55,597 nucleotides of DNA from Prevotella falsenii DSM 22864 = JCM 15124 (GTDB lineage Bacteria > Bacteroidota > Bacteroidia > Bacteroidales > Bacteroidaceae). The stretch's first letter is position 1, and every line of letters starts with the position of its first letter. The notes under the pieces are model-generated. The model saw only the letters and a list, made by a program, of their open reading frames with translations. It was not told the origin of the DNA and ran no database searches. Position numbers and translations under genes: made by a program. Shown here in pieces: positions 1 to 8,732 of this stretch. Location: positions 1 through 55,597 of the forward strand of contig NZ_BAJY01000016.1 of assembly GCF_000613945.1 (NCBI RefSeq), read 5' to 3'.

Positions 1-10
1 TTATCAATAC

Positions 11-40
11 TTTAAACCCCAATCGGGCTTGGGTTAAAAC
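11..40. repeat. Possible end fragment of the 198-bp inverted-repeat element
   Basis: The sequence contains AACCCCAATCGG, the same terminal motif that bounds the elements at 923-1120 and 22041-22238, followed by a partial inverted copy (TTGGGTTAAA). Only the end motif is seen, so this is a relic or a chance match. Confidence 0.35.
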
Positions 41-47
41 TGCAATA

Positions 48-341
48 ATGGGCTTTATACGAAAATACAAATGCGTTGCTTGTGGCTATGAGGCTGACAT
101 CTATGAGGGAAAAGGCTTTATGGGGCAGACCATCGAAATGGTAGCGTGTGCCGACTGCCACTCGGTGCAGCCCTTAGTGGTGGGTGGCGTAATCGGCGAT
201 GCTGCTCCTTCGTTTCGCACATTGGTAGGTAGACTATGCTTGAATTGCGGTTCAGAACACATTATAAAGTGGGACGGACATACTTGTCCGCGATGTAAGG
301 GCAGTATGGAAGATATGGGCAGCCGTGAATTTTGGTCGTAG
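48..341 (+). CDS. Small double zinc-ribbon protein, function unknown
   Basis: A 97-residue cytosolic protein with no signal peptide or membrane segment. Four CxxC pairs are visible: CVAC near residue 10, CADC near 34, CLNC near 65 and CPRC near 80. They fit two zinc ribbons or rubredoxin-like knuckles. Such proteins may bind nucleic acid or a protein partner, but no specific family can be assigned. The start at 48 is the first ATG after an AT-rich spacer; the window begins only 47 bases upstream, so its promoter and operon partners are not visible. Over 800 bp of repeat-bearing spacer follows it. The reading frame is well supported by the cysteine spacing; the function is open. Confidence 0.75.
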   Translation: MGFIRKYKCVACGYEADIYEGKGFMGQTIEMVACADCHSVQPLVVGGVIGDAAPSFRTLVGRLCLNCGSEHIIKWDGHTCPRCKGSMEDMGSREFWS

Positions 342-460
342 CGAAGGTGTTAAAATGTGTGTATAAACGTTTAATTCAAAAAGTTGAGCAAAACAATCGA
401 AATAGAATCGTGAAACAATAAAAAAGCGATTAAAATCCAAAGAAAATTCTTTCAAATTTT

Positions 461-541
461 AAAACCTACGCTTTTGCGATGCAAAACCTACGGTTTTACC
501 TTGCAAAACAGCCGCTTTTACAATGCGAAACCTACGCTTTC
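461..541 (+). repeat. 22-bp-period palindrome array, copy A (core only)
   Basis: Four 15-bp near-palindromes of the form AAAACCTACGGTTTT start at 461, 483, 505 and 527, exactly 22 bp apart. Variants include AAAACAGCCGCTTTT and AAAACCTACGCTTTT. The conserved flanks of the full-length element (AACAGAATTATCTTTAC on one side, CGTAAATATTTTTCGC on the other) are absent or too degraded to recognise. The rest of the 342-1172 spacer holds this array, the promoter at 839-870 and the element at 923-1120; nothing was recognised in 545-830. Confidence 0.8.
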
Positions 542-838
542 GCAAGCCGTTTTCAGTTCTATATCTTACCTTTTTTGTTTCTTTTGCGAGTAAACGCCTG
601 TTGCTTTATTGCACAAAGTATCTATATAAAGTTGTAATTGTTTAGTAGTTAGGCTGTTGTGCTTGCACACGAATGCTGCCGTTATTTGCAGATAAATATT
701 TTATAGTTCCTAAAACCCGCCTTCCTGCCATTGTTCCACGCTTGAATTTTAACACTATTGCGCTTCGTTTCTAATTAATTATATCTTTGTAACATTACTG
801 TTGATATTTGTTAATCTACGAATATATCGGACTAAATG

Positions 839-870
839 TTTGCAAGTAAAAAGAAAAAGGTCTACTTTTG
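839..870 (+). promoter_or_regulatory. Bacteroidetes-type promoter for the GLPGLI gene cluster
   Basis: TTTG at 839-842 and TACTTTTG at 863-870 (TAnnTTTG) are 20 bp apart, the usual -33/-7 layout in Bacteroidetes. The first GLPGLI start is at 1173, so the transcript would have a leader of about 300 nt containing the inverted-repeat element at 923-1120. A second possible -7 box (TATCTTTG, 782-789) has no good -33 partner. Confidence 0.55.
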
Positions 871-922
871 TAAAGAATATGCTATATATTGCTAAACCAT
901 ATTCGCCGATGTTAATAGGTTT

Positions 923-1120
923 AACCCCAATCGTTCATTAGCGTCCTTGACCGGTTTTGTTCGATTGTTGAGCAGCTGTGCCGACATTTCGTCGAAGGCG
1001 TAGCGGGCTACGGCGAGATGGAATGGCTGCGCAGATGCCGGCAAGCGGACGAAAGCGGTAAGGAAGCATGACGGTAATAAAAAATCTAAGCAAATGCGTC
1101 CTAATGAACCGATTGGGGTT
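923..1120. repeat. MITE-like 198-bp element, copy 1
   Basis: The ends are inverted repeats: AACCCCAATCG plus TTCATTAG on the left, and CTAATGAACCGATTGGGGTT on the right. The centre carries a short palindrome, CGTAGCGGGCTACG. A second copy of identical length lies at 22041-22238 and appears roughly 90% identical by eye. No reading frame is shared convincingly, so the element is non-coding and would need a helper transposase if it is mobile. It sits between the promoter at 839-870 and the GLPGLI genes. Confidence 0.8.
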
Positions 1121-1172
1121 TAATGATGTTGAGGAGCGAACATTCATAATAATCTTTGATAATAAAATAAAA

Positions 1173-1937
1173 ATGAAGAATATACTGTCTTTATTAGTAA
1201 TGGTATTAAGTGTGCAATATTGTTTTGCACAGGAAACCCACGTTATAGAGTCGGCAGAGCTTGAAATAGTTTATTCGGTAAAAGAACAACCGCATTGGGA
1301 TACTTATATCTTCCGTTGTGGAAAGAATGTGAGCCAATATTTTAGCCAACCTACATTGCAAAGATATAAGATGTTAGCAAATGACGACCCGGCTCTCTTC
1401 ACTCTTTCAAGTGAGGAAATAAAAGATTTAGGTACACCCGAATATGCAAAAAAATATCCCCTTAGCACAGGAAACTTTGATATTATTTATCGCAACCTTG
1501 AGGAAGGAGTATTAAAAACTTATTCAACAGTGTTTGGTTCTAAGTATTTAATAGTTGAAGATATTACCATTCCCGATTGGACAATGTACGAAGACTCCAC
1601 AATTACGGTCTTAGGTATGGAATGTAAGAAAGCTACGACAAACTTTCGGGGTCGTTATTGGGAAGTCTGGTATGCCGAAGATATTCCCATCAGCCAAGGT
1701 CCTTGGAAGTTGTGCGGCTTGCCGGGTATGATATTAAAGGCGAATTGCCCCAAGTTTATGTTGATAGAAGCAACCGGTATTAAGAATAAAAACCTTGAGC
1801 CCGTAACCTTTTATAATTATCTGAACTATAAATATACCCCGATAGACCGCATGGAATATCTAAAGAAAGTGCATAAACCGGGTATCTATCCAACAGGAGA
1901 TAGTTGTGAAACGATAGAAATAGACGATACTAAATAA
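1173..1937 (+). CDS. GLPGLI family protein, copy 1
   Basis: A 254-residue exported protein. The family's name motif is seen as GLPGMI within GPWKLCGLPGMILKA near residue 185. The start at 1173 gives a clean signal peptide (MKNILSLLVMVLSVQYCFAQ) that matches the starts of the two downstream paralogues; the upstream in-frame ATG at 1068 lies inside the inverted-repeat element and was rejected. GLPGLI proteins are Bacteroidetes envelope proteins of unknown biochemical role, usually beside TonB-type receptors, as here. It is the first of three tandem paralogues, 8 bp before the next. Most variation lies between residues 60 and 110, while the C-terminal half is nearly identical between copies, consistent with recent duplication or gene conversion. 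Confidence 0.85.
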   Translation: MKNILSLLVMVLSVQYCFAQETHVIESAELEIVYSVKEQPHWDTYIFRCGKNVSQYFSQPTLQRYKMLANDDPALFTLSSEEIKDLGTPEYAKKYPLSTGNFDIIYRNLEEGVLKTYSTVFGSKYLIVEDITIPDWTMYEDSTITVLGMECKKATTNFRGRYWEVWYAEDIPISQGPWKLCGLPGMILKANCPKFMLIEATGIKNKNLEPVTFYNYLNYKYTPIDRMEYLKKVHKPGIYPTGDSCETIEIDDTK

Positions 1938-1945
1938 AAACAGAT

Positions 1946-2715
1946 ATGAAGCCAAAGTATTTTTTGTTAGTTTTGTTCTTTATGCTAAATGCTGCAATAT
2001 GTTTAGCACAGGAAACCCGTGTTATCGAGCCTGCAGAGCTTGAAATAACTTTTTCTACAAAGGAATATGCATTTTGGGATACCTATACCTTCCGTTGTGG
2101 AAAGAATGTGAGCCAATATTTTAGTATTTCTGAATTGCAACATCAAAAGATGTTAGCTGATGACGACCCGGCTCTCTTTATCCTTTGGGATAAGAGATTG
2201 GCAGATTACGATGAGCCGGACCCGGCAAAAAGGCTGCCTGCGAGTACGGGAAACTTAGATAAAATTTACCGCAACCTTGAGCAAGGGAAATTTACAACCT
2301 ATTCAACTGTTATGGGAACTCATTATTTAATAACCGAAGATGTTGTTATTCCCGAGTGGACAATGTACGAAGACTCCACAATTACAGTCTTAGGCATGGA
2401 ATGTAAGAAAGCTACAACAAACTTTCGGGGTCGCTATTGGGAAGTCTGGTATGCCGAAGATATTCCCATCAGCAAGGTCCTTGGAAGTTGTGCGGCTTGC
2501 CGGGCATGATATTAAAGGCGAATTGCCCCAAGTTTATGTTGATAGAAGCGACCGGTATCAAGAACAAAAACCTTGAACCCGTAACCTTTTATAATTATCT
2601 GAACTTTAAATATGCCCCGATAGAGCGCATGGAATATCTAAAGAAAGTGCATAAACCGGGTATCTATCCAACCGGAGATAGTTGTAAAACGATAGAAATA
2701 GATGATACTGAATAG
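1946..2715 (+). pseudogene. GLPGLI family protein, copy 2, with a one-base deletion
   Basis: The gene starts at 1946 with signal peptide MKPKYFLLVLFFMLNAAICLAQ-like sequence and would encode about 256 residues. Near 2473 the paralogues read AGCCAAGG, but this copy reads AGCAAGG, so one C is missing. Translation then leaves frame just before the GLPGLI motif and stops at 2509. The correct frame resumes and runs to 2715, carrying CGLPGMIL and the normal C-terminus. Either the gene is recently inactivated or a base was lost in sequencing; the perfect remaining frame on both sides favours a very recent event or an error. It is the middle gene of the three-copy array. Confidence 0.8.
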
Positions 2716-2722
2716 AGCTGAT

Positions 2723-3490
2723 ATGAAGCCAAGGTCTTTTCTCTTAGTTTTGTTCTTTATGCTAAATGCTGCAATGTGTTTAGCACAAGAAACCCACGTT
2801 ATAGAGCCGGCAGAACTTGAAATAGTTTATTCGGTAAAAGAACAACCGTACCGGGATACTTATATCTTCCGTTGTGGTAGGAATGTGAGCCAATATTTTA
2901 GCCAACCTGCACTGCAAAGTGATAAGATGTTAGCTGATGATGACCCTGCCCGCCTTATTATCGCAAATGAAAGAATAAAAGCTTTAGACACACCCGAATA
3001 TGCAAAAAAATATCCTCTTAGTACAGGTCGTCATGATATTATTTATCGGAACTTTGGGGAAGGAGTATTAAAAACTTATTCAAAAGTGTTTGGTTCTAAA
3101 TATTTAATAGTTGAAAATATTACCATTCCCGAGTGGACGATGTACGAAGACTCCACAATTACGGTTTTAGGTATGGAATGTAAGAAAGCTACGACAAACT
3201 TTCGTGGTCGCTATTGGGAAGTCTGGTATGCCGAAGATATTCCCATCAGCCAAGGTCCTTGGAAGTTGTGTGGCTTACCGGGTATGATATTAAAGGCGAA
3301 TTGCCCGGATTTTATGCTGATAGAAGCAACCGGTATCAATAACAAAAACCTTGAACCGGTAACCTTTTATAATTATCTGAACTATAAGTATGCCCCGATA
3401 GACCGTATGGAATATCTAAAGAAAGTGCATAAACCGGGTATCTATCCAACCGGAGGTAATCATAAAACGATAGAAATAGATGATAATTAA
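2723..3490 (+). CDS. GLPGLI family protein, copy 3
   Basis: A 255-residue exported protein with a signal peptide ending ...MCLAQ and the CGLPGMIL motif in the C-terminal half. The start at 2723 is chosen because MKPRSFLLVLFF aligns with copy 2; an in-frame ATG at 2702 overlaps the end of copy 2 and adds seven unlikely residues. It shares long identical stretches with copies 1 and 2. Its end is 13 bp before the barrel protein at 3504, which suggests one operon for the three GLPGLI proteins and the barrel. Biochemical function is unknown for the family. Confidence 0.85.
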   Translation: MKPRSFLLVLFFMLNAAMCLAQETHVIEPAELEIVYSVKEQPYRDTYIFRCGRNVSQYFSQPALQSDKMLADDDPARLIIANERIKALDTPEYAKKYPLSTGRHDIIYRNFGEGVLKTYSKVFGSKYLIVENITIPEWTMYEDSTITVLGMECKKATTNFRGRYWEVWYAEDIPISQGPWKLCGLPGMILKANCPDFMLIEATGINNKNLEPVTFYNYLNYKYAPIDRMEYLKKVHKPGIYPTGGNHKTIEIDDN

Positions 3491-3503
3491 AGAATAATAT
3501 GCT

Positions 3504-6053
3504 ATGAAAAAACTATTTGTATTAATTATTATGGCGTTGCTTTCAGAAGTATTGCAGGCACAAGTAACGGTTTCGGGATTGGTAACTGATGTTGGCGGAA
3601 ATCCGCTGTCGGCAGTCGTAAAGAACATTGATGCTTCAACAAAGAAAATGCTTGCATTTTGCAATACTGATAGTAAAGGTAAATTCAGTATTAAGGCAAG
3701 ACCGGGTAGCTTGCTGCAAATCTCAGCAATGAGCTATAAGAAACTGCAAATAGTAGTAAAAGTAGATATGCCCGAGCAGCATTTCGTGCTTGAAGATGAT
3801 GCAAAAGCATTGGACGAGATAACGGTAAAGGCGAAGCCTGTAAGGATTGATGGCGACACGATAAAATATCTTCTTGGCGTATATGCCAAACCCGGCGACC
3901 GTACTTTAGCCGATGTATTGGTTCGTGTGCCCGGTTTTGAGGTGAATAAAAGCACGGGGCAGATTTCATACGAGGGGCGAAGCATCAGCAACTTCTATAT
4001 AGAAGGAATGGATATGTTGGGTGGAAAGTATGGTGTTGCCTCAAAGTCGCTACCCCAAAACGATATAGCAACGGTGGAAGTGATGAAGCATCATACCCCT
4101 ATTCGGGTATTAGACGACTTTGTTTATTCAGACGAGAGTGCCATTAACGTTCGTATGAAGAAAGGAGCAAAGGCACATTGGATAGCTACGTTTAATGGTG
4201 GCATAGGCCATAAAAGTGGTGGCGGACTGTGGAACTTTGAAAGTTTTGCCATGCGTTTAAAGCAGAATTGGCAAACCATGATTACCTATAAAACGAACAA
4301 TAGTGGCAGAGACATTGTCCACGAAACGAACAAAGCCTTTACTTATGGTGAGTTGGACAGCAGGCTGACCCCACTTATTTCGCTGCCTTCCCCTGCAAGT
4401 TCCAGATTGGGCGAACGAACTTTGTTCAACAGAAGTCATACGTTGAACTTGAATATGTTGCAACGTATAAACGAGACATCGCAAGTAAATGTTCAAGTTA
4501 CTTACATCAACGACCGCCAAGAGACTTCCTCTAAACGTACAGCAGAGTACTTTTCAAAGCGAGGAAACAAAGTTTCGGACAATGAGAAACACTATATCGC
4601 AAAGACTAATGAACTCTTTGCAAAGGTTAAATATGAGAACAATGCCAACAGTCAGTATCTAAAGAATGAACTTTCTACGAACTTAAATTGGAACAAACAG
4701 CTGCTGATAGAACGTGGCACAAATCCACACGAAATGAATGGTAACCTTCCTGTATTCACATTGAAAGATAATCTTTTGCTAATGCGTAAGTATGGCAAGC
4801 GTTTGTACTCTTTCGAGTCGAAGAATATAATGGAAGCGCGACCTCAGCAGTTAGCTATGGACACACTGCACCAAGACATTAACCAACATTACTACGAGAC
4901 TGACAATAAAATATCAGGTAGTTTCCGTTTGGGTAAGTTTGTTCTGACAGGGAAAGTAGGAGCCAATGCAGCACTGCACGCATTTTCTTCGCATCTTGTA
5001 GGTGTCCCCGACAGCATCGGAATGCTTTCCGGTAACAGCCGCTTTTCCATGTTTCGGTTCTATGTAAGTTCAAATATAGAATACAAGTTATCCGATTTTA
5101 TCTTTAATTTTTCTTCGGACGTGTCTTACAATCGCTATAAATACAGTCTAAGCGCGGCTTACAGTCGTGCACTTTTCTCGCCCAACTTGCACATTCGTTG
5201 GAATGCCACACCGCATTGGACGTTCGCTGTTGATGGAAGAATAGGGCAGAGAGAAGTAGACGTAAATCAGTTTTATCCCACCCTCGTATTAGCCGATTAC
5301 GAATATATAAACAAGGGCTTTGCCGATTATAGAATAGGTAAGGATAAGACGGCAGGCATCATCGTTCGGTACAACAATGCACTACAAGGCACGTCGGTGT
5401 TTCTTACTGCCAACAGAACTTTTATGACCACACCTTATACAGCTTCGCAAGACTATGTAGGCAGCTATATTGTATTGTCGCTTGTGCCACAAGAAACCAA
5501 AAGCAATGCGTGGACAATCAACTTAATGGGGTCGCAAGGTGTTGGCTTTTTAAAAGGAAAGCTGAATGTCAGAGCCATATACAACAGTTCAAAATCGTAT
5601 ATTGTGCAAAACAACGAGGTGATGCCTTTCAATACAAGCACTTGCAATGTGAGAGGAGGCTTAACAGTTGGACTTGTCAGGAATACCGATTTGGGTTACA
5701 ATATTGAATATAGCTACTACCAAACCGACATGCCGGCACTCTCTTCCGCCTATACATTGAACAACTGGAAGCACAATGCTTACTTGCGACTGTTTCTTAC
5801 GAAGAAGTTTACAACCGAAGCAAGGGCAGAATACTATCACAATCAAATAGCGAAAGATAAGTTTAAAGACATCTTCTTTGCCGATTTAGCAATGCGATAC
5901 AGCTTTAAGAAGTTCGACATTACGTTAGAACTCAACAACTTATTGAATAAGAAAAGTTACGGCTATGGTGTAAACGGCACATTTGTTCGCAGCTATAACA
6001 GTTTGAATATTCGAGGAAGAGAGATAATGGTAAGTGTCTATTATAAGCCTTAA
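3504..6053 (+). CDS. TonB-type outer-membrane barrel protein with carboxypeptidase-like regulatory domain
   Basis: An 849-residue outer-membrane protein. After a signal peptide (residues 1-20, ending LQAQ) comes a carboxypeptidase-regulatory-like beta-sandwich (about 21-105, starting VTVSGLVTD), then a plug-like region (about 110-215, with DVLVRVPGFEV and ISNFYIEGMDM), then a long beta-barrel rich in aromatic strands. The C-terminus ends in the alternating pattern EIMVSVYYKP, typical of barrel closure. It resembles SusC-type or outer-membrane beta-barrel receptors but lacks a neighbouring SusD. Its place directly after three GLPGLI genes suggests the GLPGLI proteins are its partners or substrates. 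The substrate is unknown. Confidence 0.85.
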   Translation: MKKLFVLIIMALLSEVLQAQVTVSGLVTDVGGNPLSAVVKNIDASTKKMLAFCNTDSKGKFSIKARPGSLLQISAMSYKKLQIVVKVDMPEQHFVLEDDAKALDEITVKAKPVRIDGDTIKYLLGVYAKPGDRTLADVLVRVPGFEVNKSTGQISYEGRSISNFYIEGMDMLGGKYGVASKSLPQNDIATVEVMKHHTPIRVLDDFVYSDESAINVRMKKGAKAHWIATFNGGIGHKSGGGLWNFESFAMRLKQNWQTMITYKTNNSGRDIVHETNKAFTYGELDSRLTPLISLPSPASSRLGERTLFNRSHTLNLNMLQRINETSQVNVQVTYINDRQETSSKRTAEYFSKRGNKVSDNEKHYIAKTNELFAKVKYENNANSQYLKNELSTNLNWNKQLLIERGTNPHEMNGNLPVFTLKDNLLLMRKYGKRLYSFESKNIMEARPQQLAMDTLHQDINQHYYETDNKISGSFRLGKFVLTGKVGANAALHAFSSHLVGVPDSIGMLSGNSRFSMFRFYVSSNIEYKLSDFIFNFSSDVSYNRYKYSLSAAYSRALFSPNLHIRWNATPHWTFAVDGRIGQREVDVNQFYPTLVLADYEYINKGFADYRIGKDKTAGIIVRYNNALQGTSVFLTANRTFMTTPYTASQDYVGSYIVLSLVPQETKSNAWTINLMGSQGVGFLKGKLNVRAIYNSSKSYIVQNNEVMPFNTSTCNVRGGLTVGLVRNTDLGYNIEYSYYQTDMPALSSAYTLNNWKHNAYLRLFLTKKFTTEARAEYYHNQIAKDKFKDIFFADLAMRYSFKKFDITLELNNLLNKKSYGYGVNGTFVRSYNSLNIRGREIMVSVYYKP

Positions 6054-6180
6054 AGTAAGAAAAGCATTGGAAATAGGTAGCCATGAACAGCCTGCTGCAA
6101 AGCGTGATGCACATTAAGTGAATGTATTTTCGTTCAATTATCACACCCAACTCACGTTGTTTTATGAATGAAAAAGAAGG

Positions 6181-6380
6181 CAATAAAGACGTAAATATTT
6201 TTCGTAAGTGCAACTATTGCGTAACCATCTATCCGTCAGTTCATTACAAAACCTATTGTTTCGCATTCCAAAAGCGGCTGTTTTGCAAGGTAAAAGCGTA
6301 GGTTTTGCATCGCAAAACAGCCGCTTTCGCAACGCCAAAACGTAATTGCCGTTTTTTAACAGAATTATCTTTACAGAATG
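6181..6380 (+). repeat. 22-bp-period palindrome element, copy B
   Basis: A full-length copy in plus orientation. It opens with CGTAAATATTTTTCG, has four 15-bp modules beginning near 6249 and ends with AACAGAATTATCTTTACAG. Module centres are CCTATTG, GCGGCTG, GCGTAGG and CAGCCGC. The upstream flank (TTTATGAATGAAAAAGAAGG) is shared with copy E. Confidence 0.85.
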
Positions 6381-6487
6381 AAACGAAAACCCTCTCTCTG
6401 TTTCCTTAGGGAGCTTGCGAAGAAATACCGGCGAGATGGCTTGCTTAATCTGTTTTCTTATACCGAGCTAACGAAATGTTAATAACT

Positions 6488-6548
6488 ACGAAAGTATATT
6501 CCGTGCCCCACGAAAGTATATCTCGTGCCTTACGAAAGTATATTTCGT
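6488..6548 (+). repeat. Three tandem palindromes at 22-bp period
   Basis: Units starting at 6488, 6510 and 6532 read ACGAAAGTATATTCCGT, ACGAAAGTATATCTCGT and ACGAAAGTATATTTCGT. The last is a perfect inverted repeat (ACGAAA/TTTCGT) around a 5-bp centre. The array lies between the barrel gene and the end of the glycosyltransferase cluster and matches no neighbouring repeat in sequence, only in period. Confidence 0.8.
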
Positions 6549-6630
6549 CGTGGTCTTAAATTTATCCTTTGGGGTTATATCATTAAAGAAACGTTTACTG
6601 TTCGTTAAACTCAGGTAGTTTAATTATTTC

Positions 6631-7733
6631 TCATTCTGTCAGAATAGAATGATAGAACGCTTCGTATTGCTTTGCTACTTTAATGTGGTCGTGGTGTTTG
6701 CGAACGTAGTCGATGCTTTCTTGCTGAAGTTGTGGTATGCGTTCGGGGTGGAGGGCTAACAGCTTTATTTGTTCGTAACAGCTTTCGTAAGTAGGTTGAA
6801 CGTTGATGATAGGGTGAAGTTGTGTTTCGTTTAGTATTGCGTAATTCTCTGGTTCGCCCCCTCCGACACAAATGATGCCCCTGCTCATGGCTTCCAATGG
6901 TTCATTGAAGGCGTATAGCTGTAAAGCTGATCAAGTATGGCATCGGAGCCTTCCATTAATTTTACGTATTCGTTGAAAGGTATTCCCTCGGCTATGCGCA
7001 GTTCCAACAGGTTGGGGAAGTCGGCTTTTACCGCCTTCGCAGCACGCAGCATAATATCTGTTCCTTTATATTCCGAACGGTTCTTGCTAATTCCTATAAA
7101 CAGTTTCAGTGCCCCGTCTTTCCTTTGTGCCTTTGTTTTTTTACCTTCGGTGATGATGGGAAAGGGAATGAATGTTGTTTTTTCGGGAAAGAACAGCTGA
7201 TAACAGACTTGATATTCGTATAGTCCTGCAATAATGCCGTCGCAATCGTTGGCAATCGTTTTGTTCAGTTGCTCTTTGTCTGTGCCTAACCAATCGTGTT
7301 GCTCTATGATGGCATCTTTGTTTGTTCTTAGTGTTTTGCCGATGTTAAAGTCGCTATACCGTAAAGGCATGGTGGTGCTATTGACGTGTACCCAATAGTA
7401 ATCCATGCCGAAAGCCCCCATTACCATTTTCTTGTTGTGGCGTCGTAAATAGTTGTAAATATACCGAATGCGTTTTGCTTTTAGGTCGATGAAGACGGGA
7501 TTGATAATTTGCACAATGTCGTAGCCACGCAATTGGTGCAGACGGGCAAGCAGACGGAGCGTAAGCCGCAGCCCCGCGAGCCGCCCGGACGGCCGTGAAA
7601 GGTCGATGTCGCGAGGGTATGACTTCCAGTAATCGCCATTCGAAGCCACAACCACCTTGTGTCCTAAACGTTCCAAACCGGCTTTCAGCGTGTTGTGAAC
7701 ATTGCTGTACTCTCCAATCAACAGTATTTTCAT
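6631..7733 (-). pseudogene. GT4-type glycosyltransferase with a one-base deletion
   Basis: The gene starts at 7733 (MKILLIGEYSNVHNTLKAGL) and would encode about 367 residues, a normal length for a family 4 glycosyltransferase that transfers sugars from nucleotide-sugars during surface glycan assembly. Around 6899-6900 the sense strand reads ATGAACCATTGG. Adding one C restores SYTPSMNPLEAMSRG and joins the two halves. The C-terminal half has the donor-binding signature (AMSRGIICVGGGEPENYAI). As read, the protein ends early after MNHWKP and would lack the sugar-nucleotide site. It is the last gene of a minus-strand run of three glycosyltransferases. Confidence 0.75.
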
Positions 7734-7748
7734 TTCGGCAGGGTGCTA

Positions 7749-8732
7749 CTAATTAAGGCGTGGCAGTGTGTGAATAAGGATTTTCCGCCCCACTTTCGAG
7801 TTTATCATTATAGAGAACAGCTTGTACTTTCGTGTGTAATTCTTCTTTGGCAGTGGGAAAAGTCCGCGCTTTTCGAGCCGTAGAAGAGCGTGGTTAAGAT
7901 ATTGTTCGTCGCGTGTCAGTATAATAATGTTGTAAATATAATCCATTGTAAGCTGTGCCACACGGCGCAACATAGCCACCCTGTCTTTAGCCGGCATCAG
8001 GTCGGCTTTGTCTTGCAAGCTCTTTATAACAATTTCGGTGTCTTGCAGCCGTTTCAGTTTCCAGCGTTTATCCTTATTGTGCGTTATCGATTCCTTGCGT
8101 TTGCGGTAGAAGTAGGCAGGAACTTTGGTGTCGTAAACCTTATCGGCACGAATAATAAGCTGTGGGGTAAACTCTTCGTCTTCGTGTAAGATGCCCTTCG
8201 TGAAACGCAAGTTTACCAATAAATTCTTTCTGAAAATATATCCGCACGCCGATGCCCGCAGGTTGTTGTTGTGGATATATTCCGTACCGGAAACCACCTT
8301 GTCGTTGGCAAGTTGTACACCCGACAGCTCCTTGGCAGTAGAGTCGAAGAGAACCACATCGGCATCTTTAAACCTGATAAAGTCCAAACACTTATCGTAG
8401 TTGCTCGATATAAGGAAGTCGTCAGCATCTGCAAACTGAATATATTGCCCCTTTGCTATTGCAATACCCATGTTTCTTGCTTGGCTAAGTCCTTGGTTGG
8501 GCTGGCGAATGTATATTATTTGGTCGGCAACATCTGTCAATAGGTTGAGTGGCGACACATCTGAGCCGTCGTCGATAACAATTATTTCGCGCTCTTCTCT
8601 GTTAAGCGTGAGCATAAGAATGCTATCGATACATTTCTTTAGCATATCGATAGGTTCGTTGTAGTAGGTGATGATAAAGCTGATTAGCGGCCGGGCTTTA
8701 TCGCTTTGTGTAAGAATTTGTTGAGTTTGCAT
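7749..8732 (-). CDS. Family 2 glycosyltransferase
   Basis: A 327-residue GT-A fold enzyme. The N-terminal nucleotide-sugar domain starts with ISFIITYYNE near residue 17, has IVIDDGS near 52, QGLSQARNMGI near 82 and the metal-binding ADADD near 100. LHEDEEF near 185 is the likely acidic catalytic region. It should add one sugar to a surface polysaccharide or lipid-linked oligosaccharide. No membrane segment is obvious. The start at 8732 overlaps the end of the upstream gene by 49 bp, implying coupling, though the exact start is uncertain. The acceptor and donor sugars cannot be read from sequence. Confidence 0.85.
   Translation of the reverse strand: MQTQQILTQSDKARPLISFIITYYNEPIDMLKKCIDSILMLTLNREEREIIVIDDGSDVSPLNLLTDVADQIIYIRQPNQGLSQARNMGIAIAKGQYIQFADADDFLISSNYDKCLDFIRFKDADVVLFDSTAKELSGVQLANDKVVSGTEYIHNNNLRASACGYIFRKNLLVNLRFTKGILHEDEEFTPQLIIRADKVYDTKVPAYFYRKRKESITHNKDKRWKLKRLQDTEIVIKSLQDKADLMPAKDRVAMLRRVAQLTMDYIYNIIILTRDEQYLNHALLRLEKRGLFPLPKKNYTRKYKLFSIMINSKVGRKILIHTLPRLN

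Noticed and set aside
461..541. Regular repeat-spacer pattern that could suggest a CRISPR array
   Set aside because: The units are 15-bp palindromes with 7-bp spacers that are conserved between copies. CRISPR spacers are 25-40 bp and unique, and no cas genes are present.
938..1147. Minus-strand ORF across the 198-bp element
   Set aside because: The same peptide appears at 22107-22364 only because the DNA repeat is shared; there is no start context, domain or independent support.
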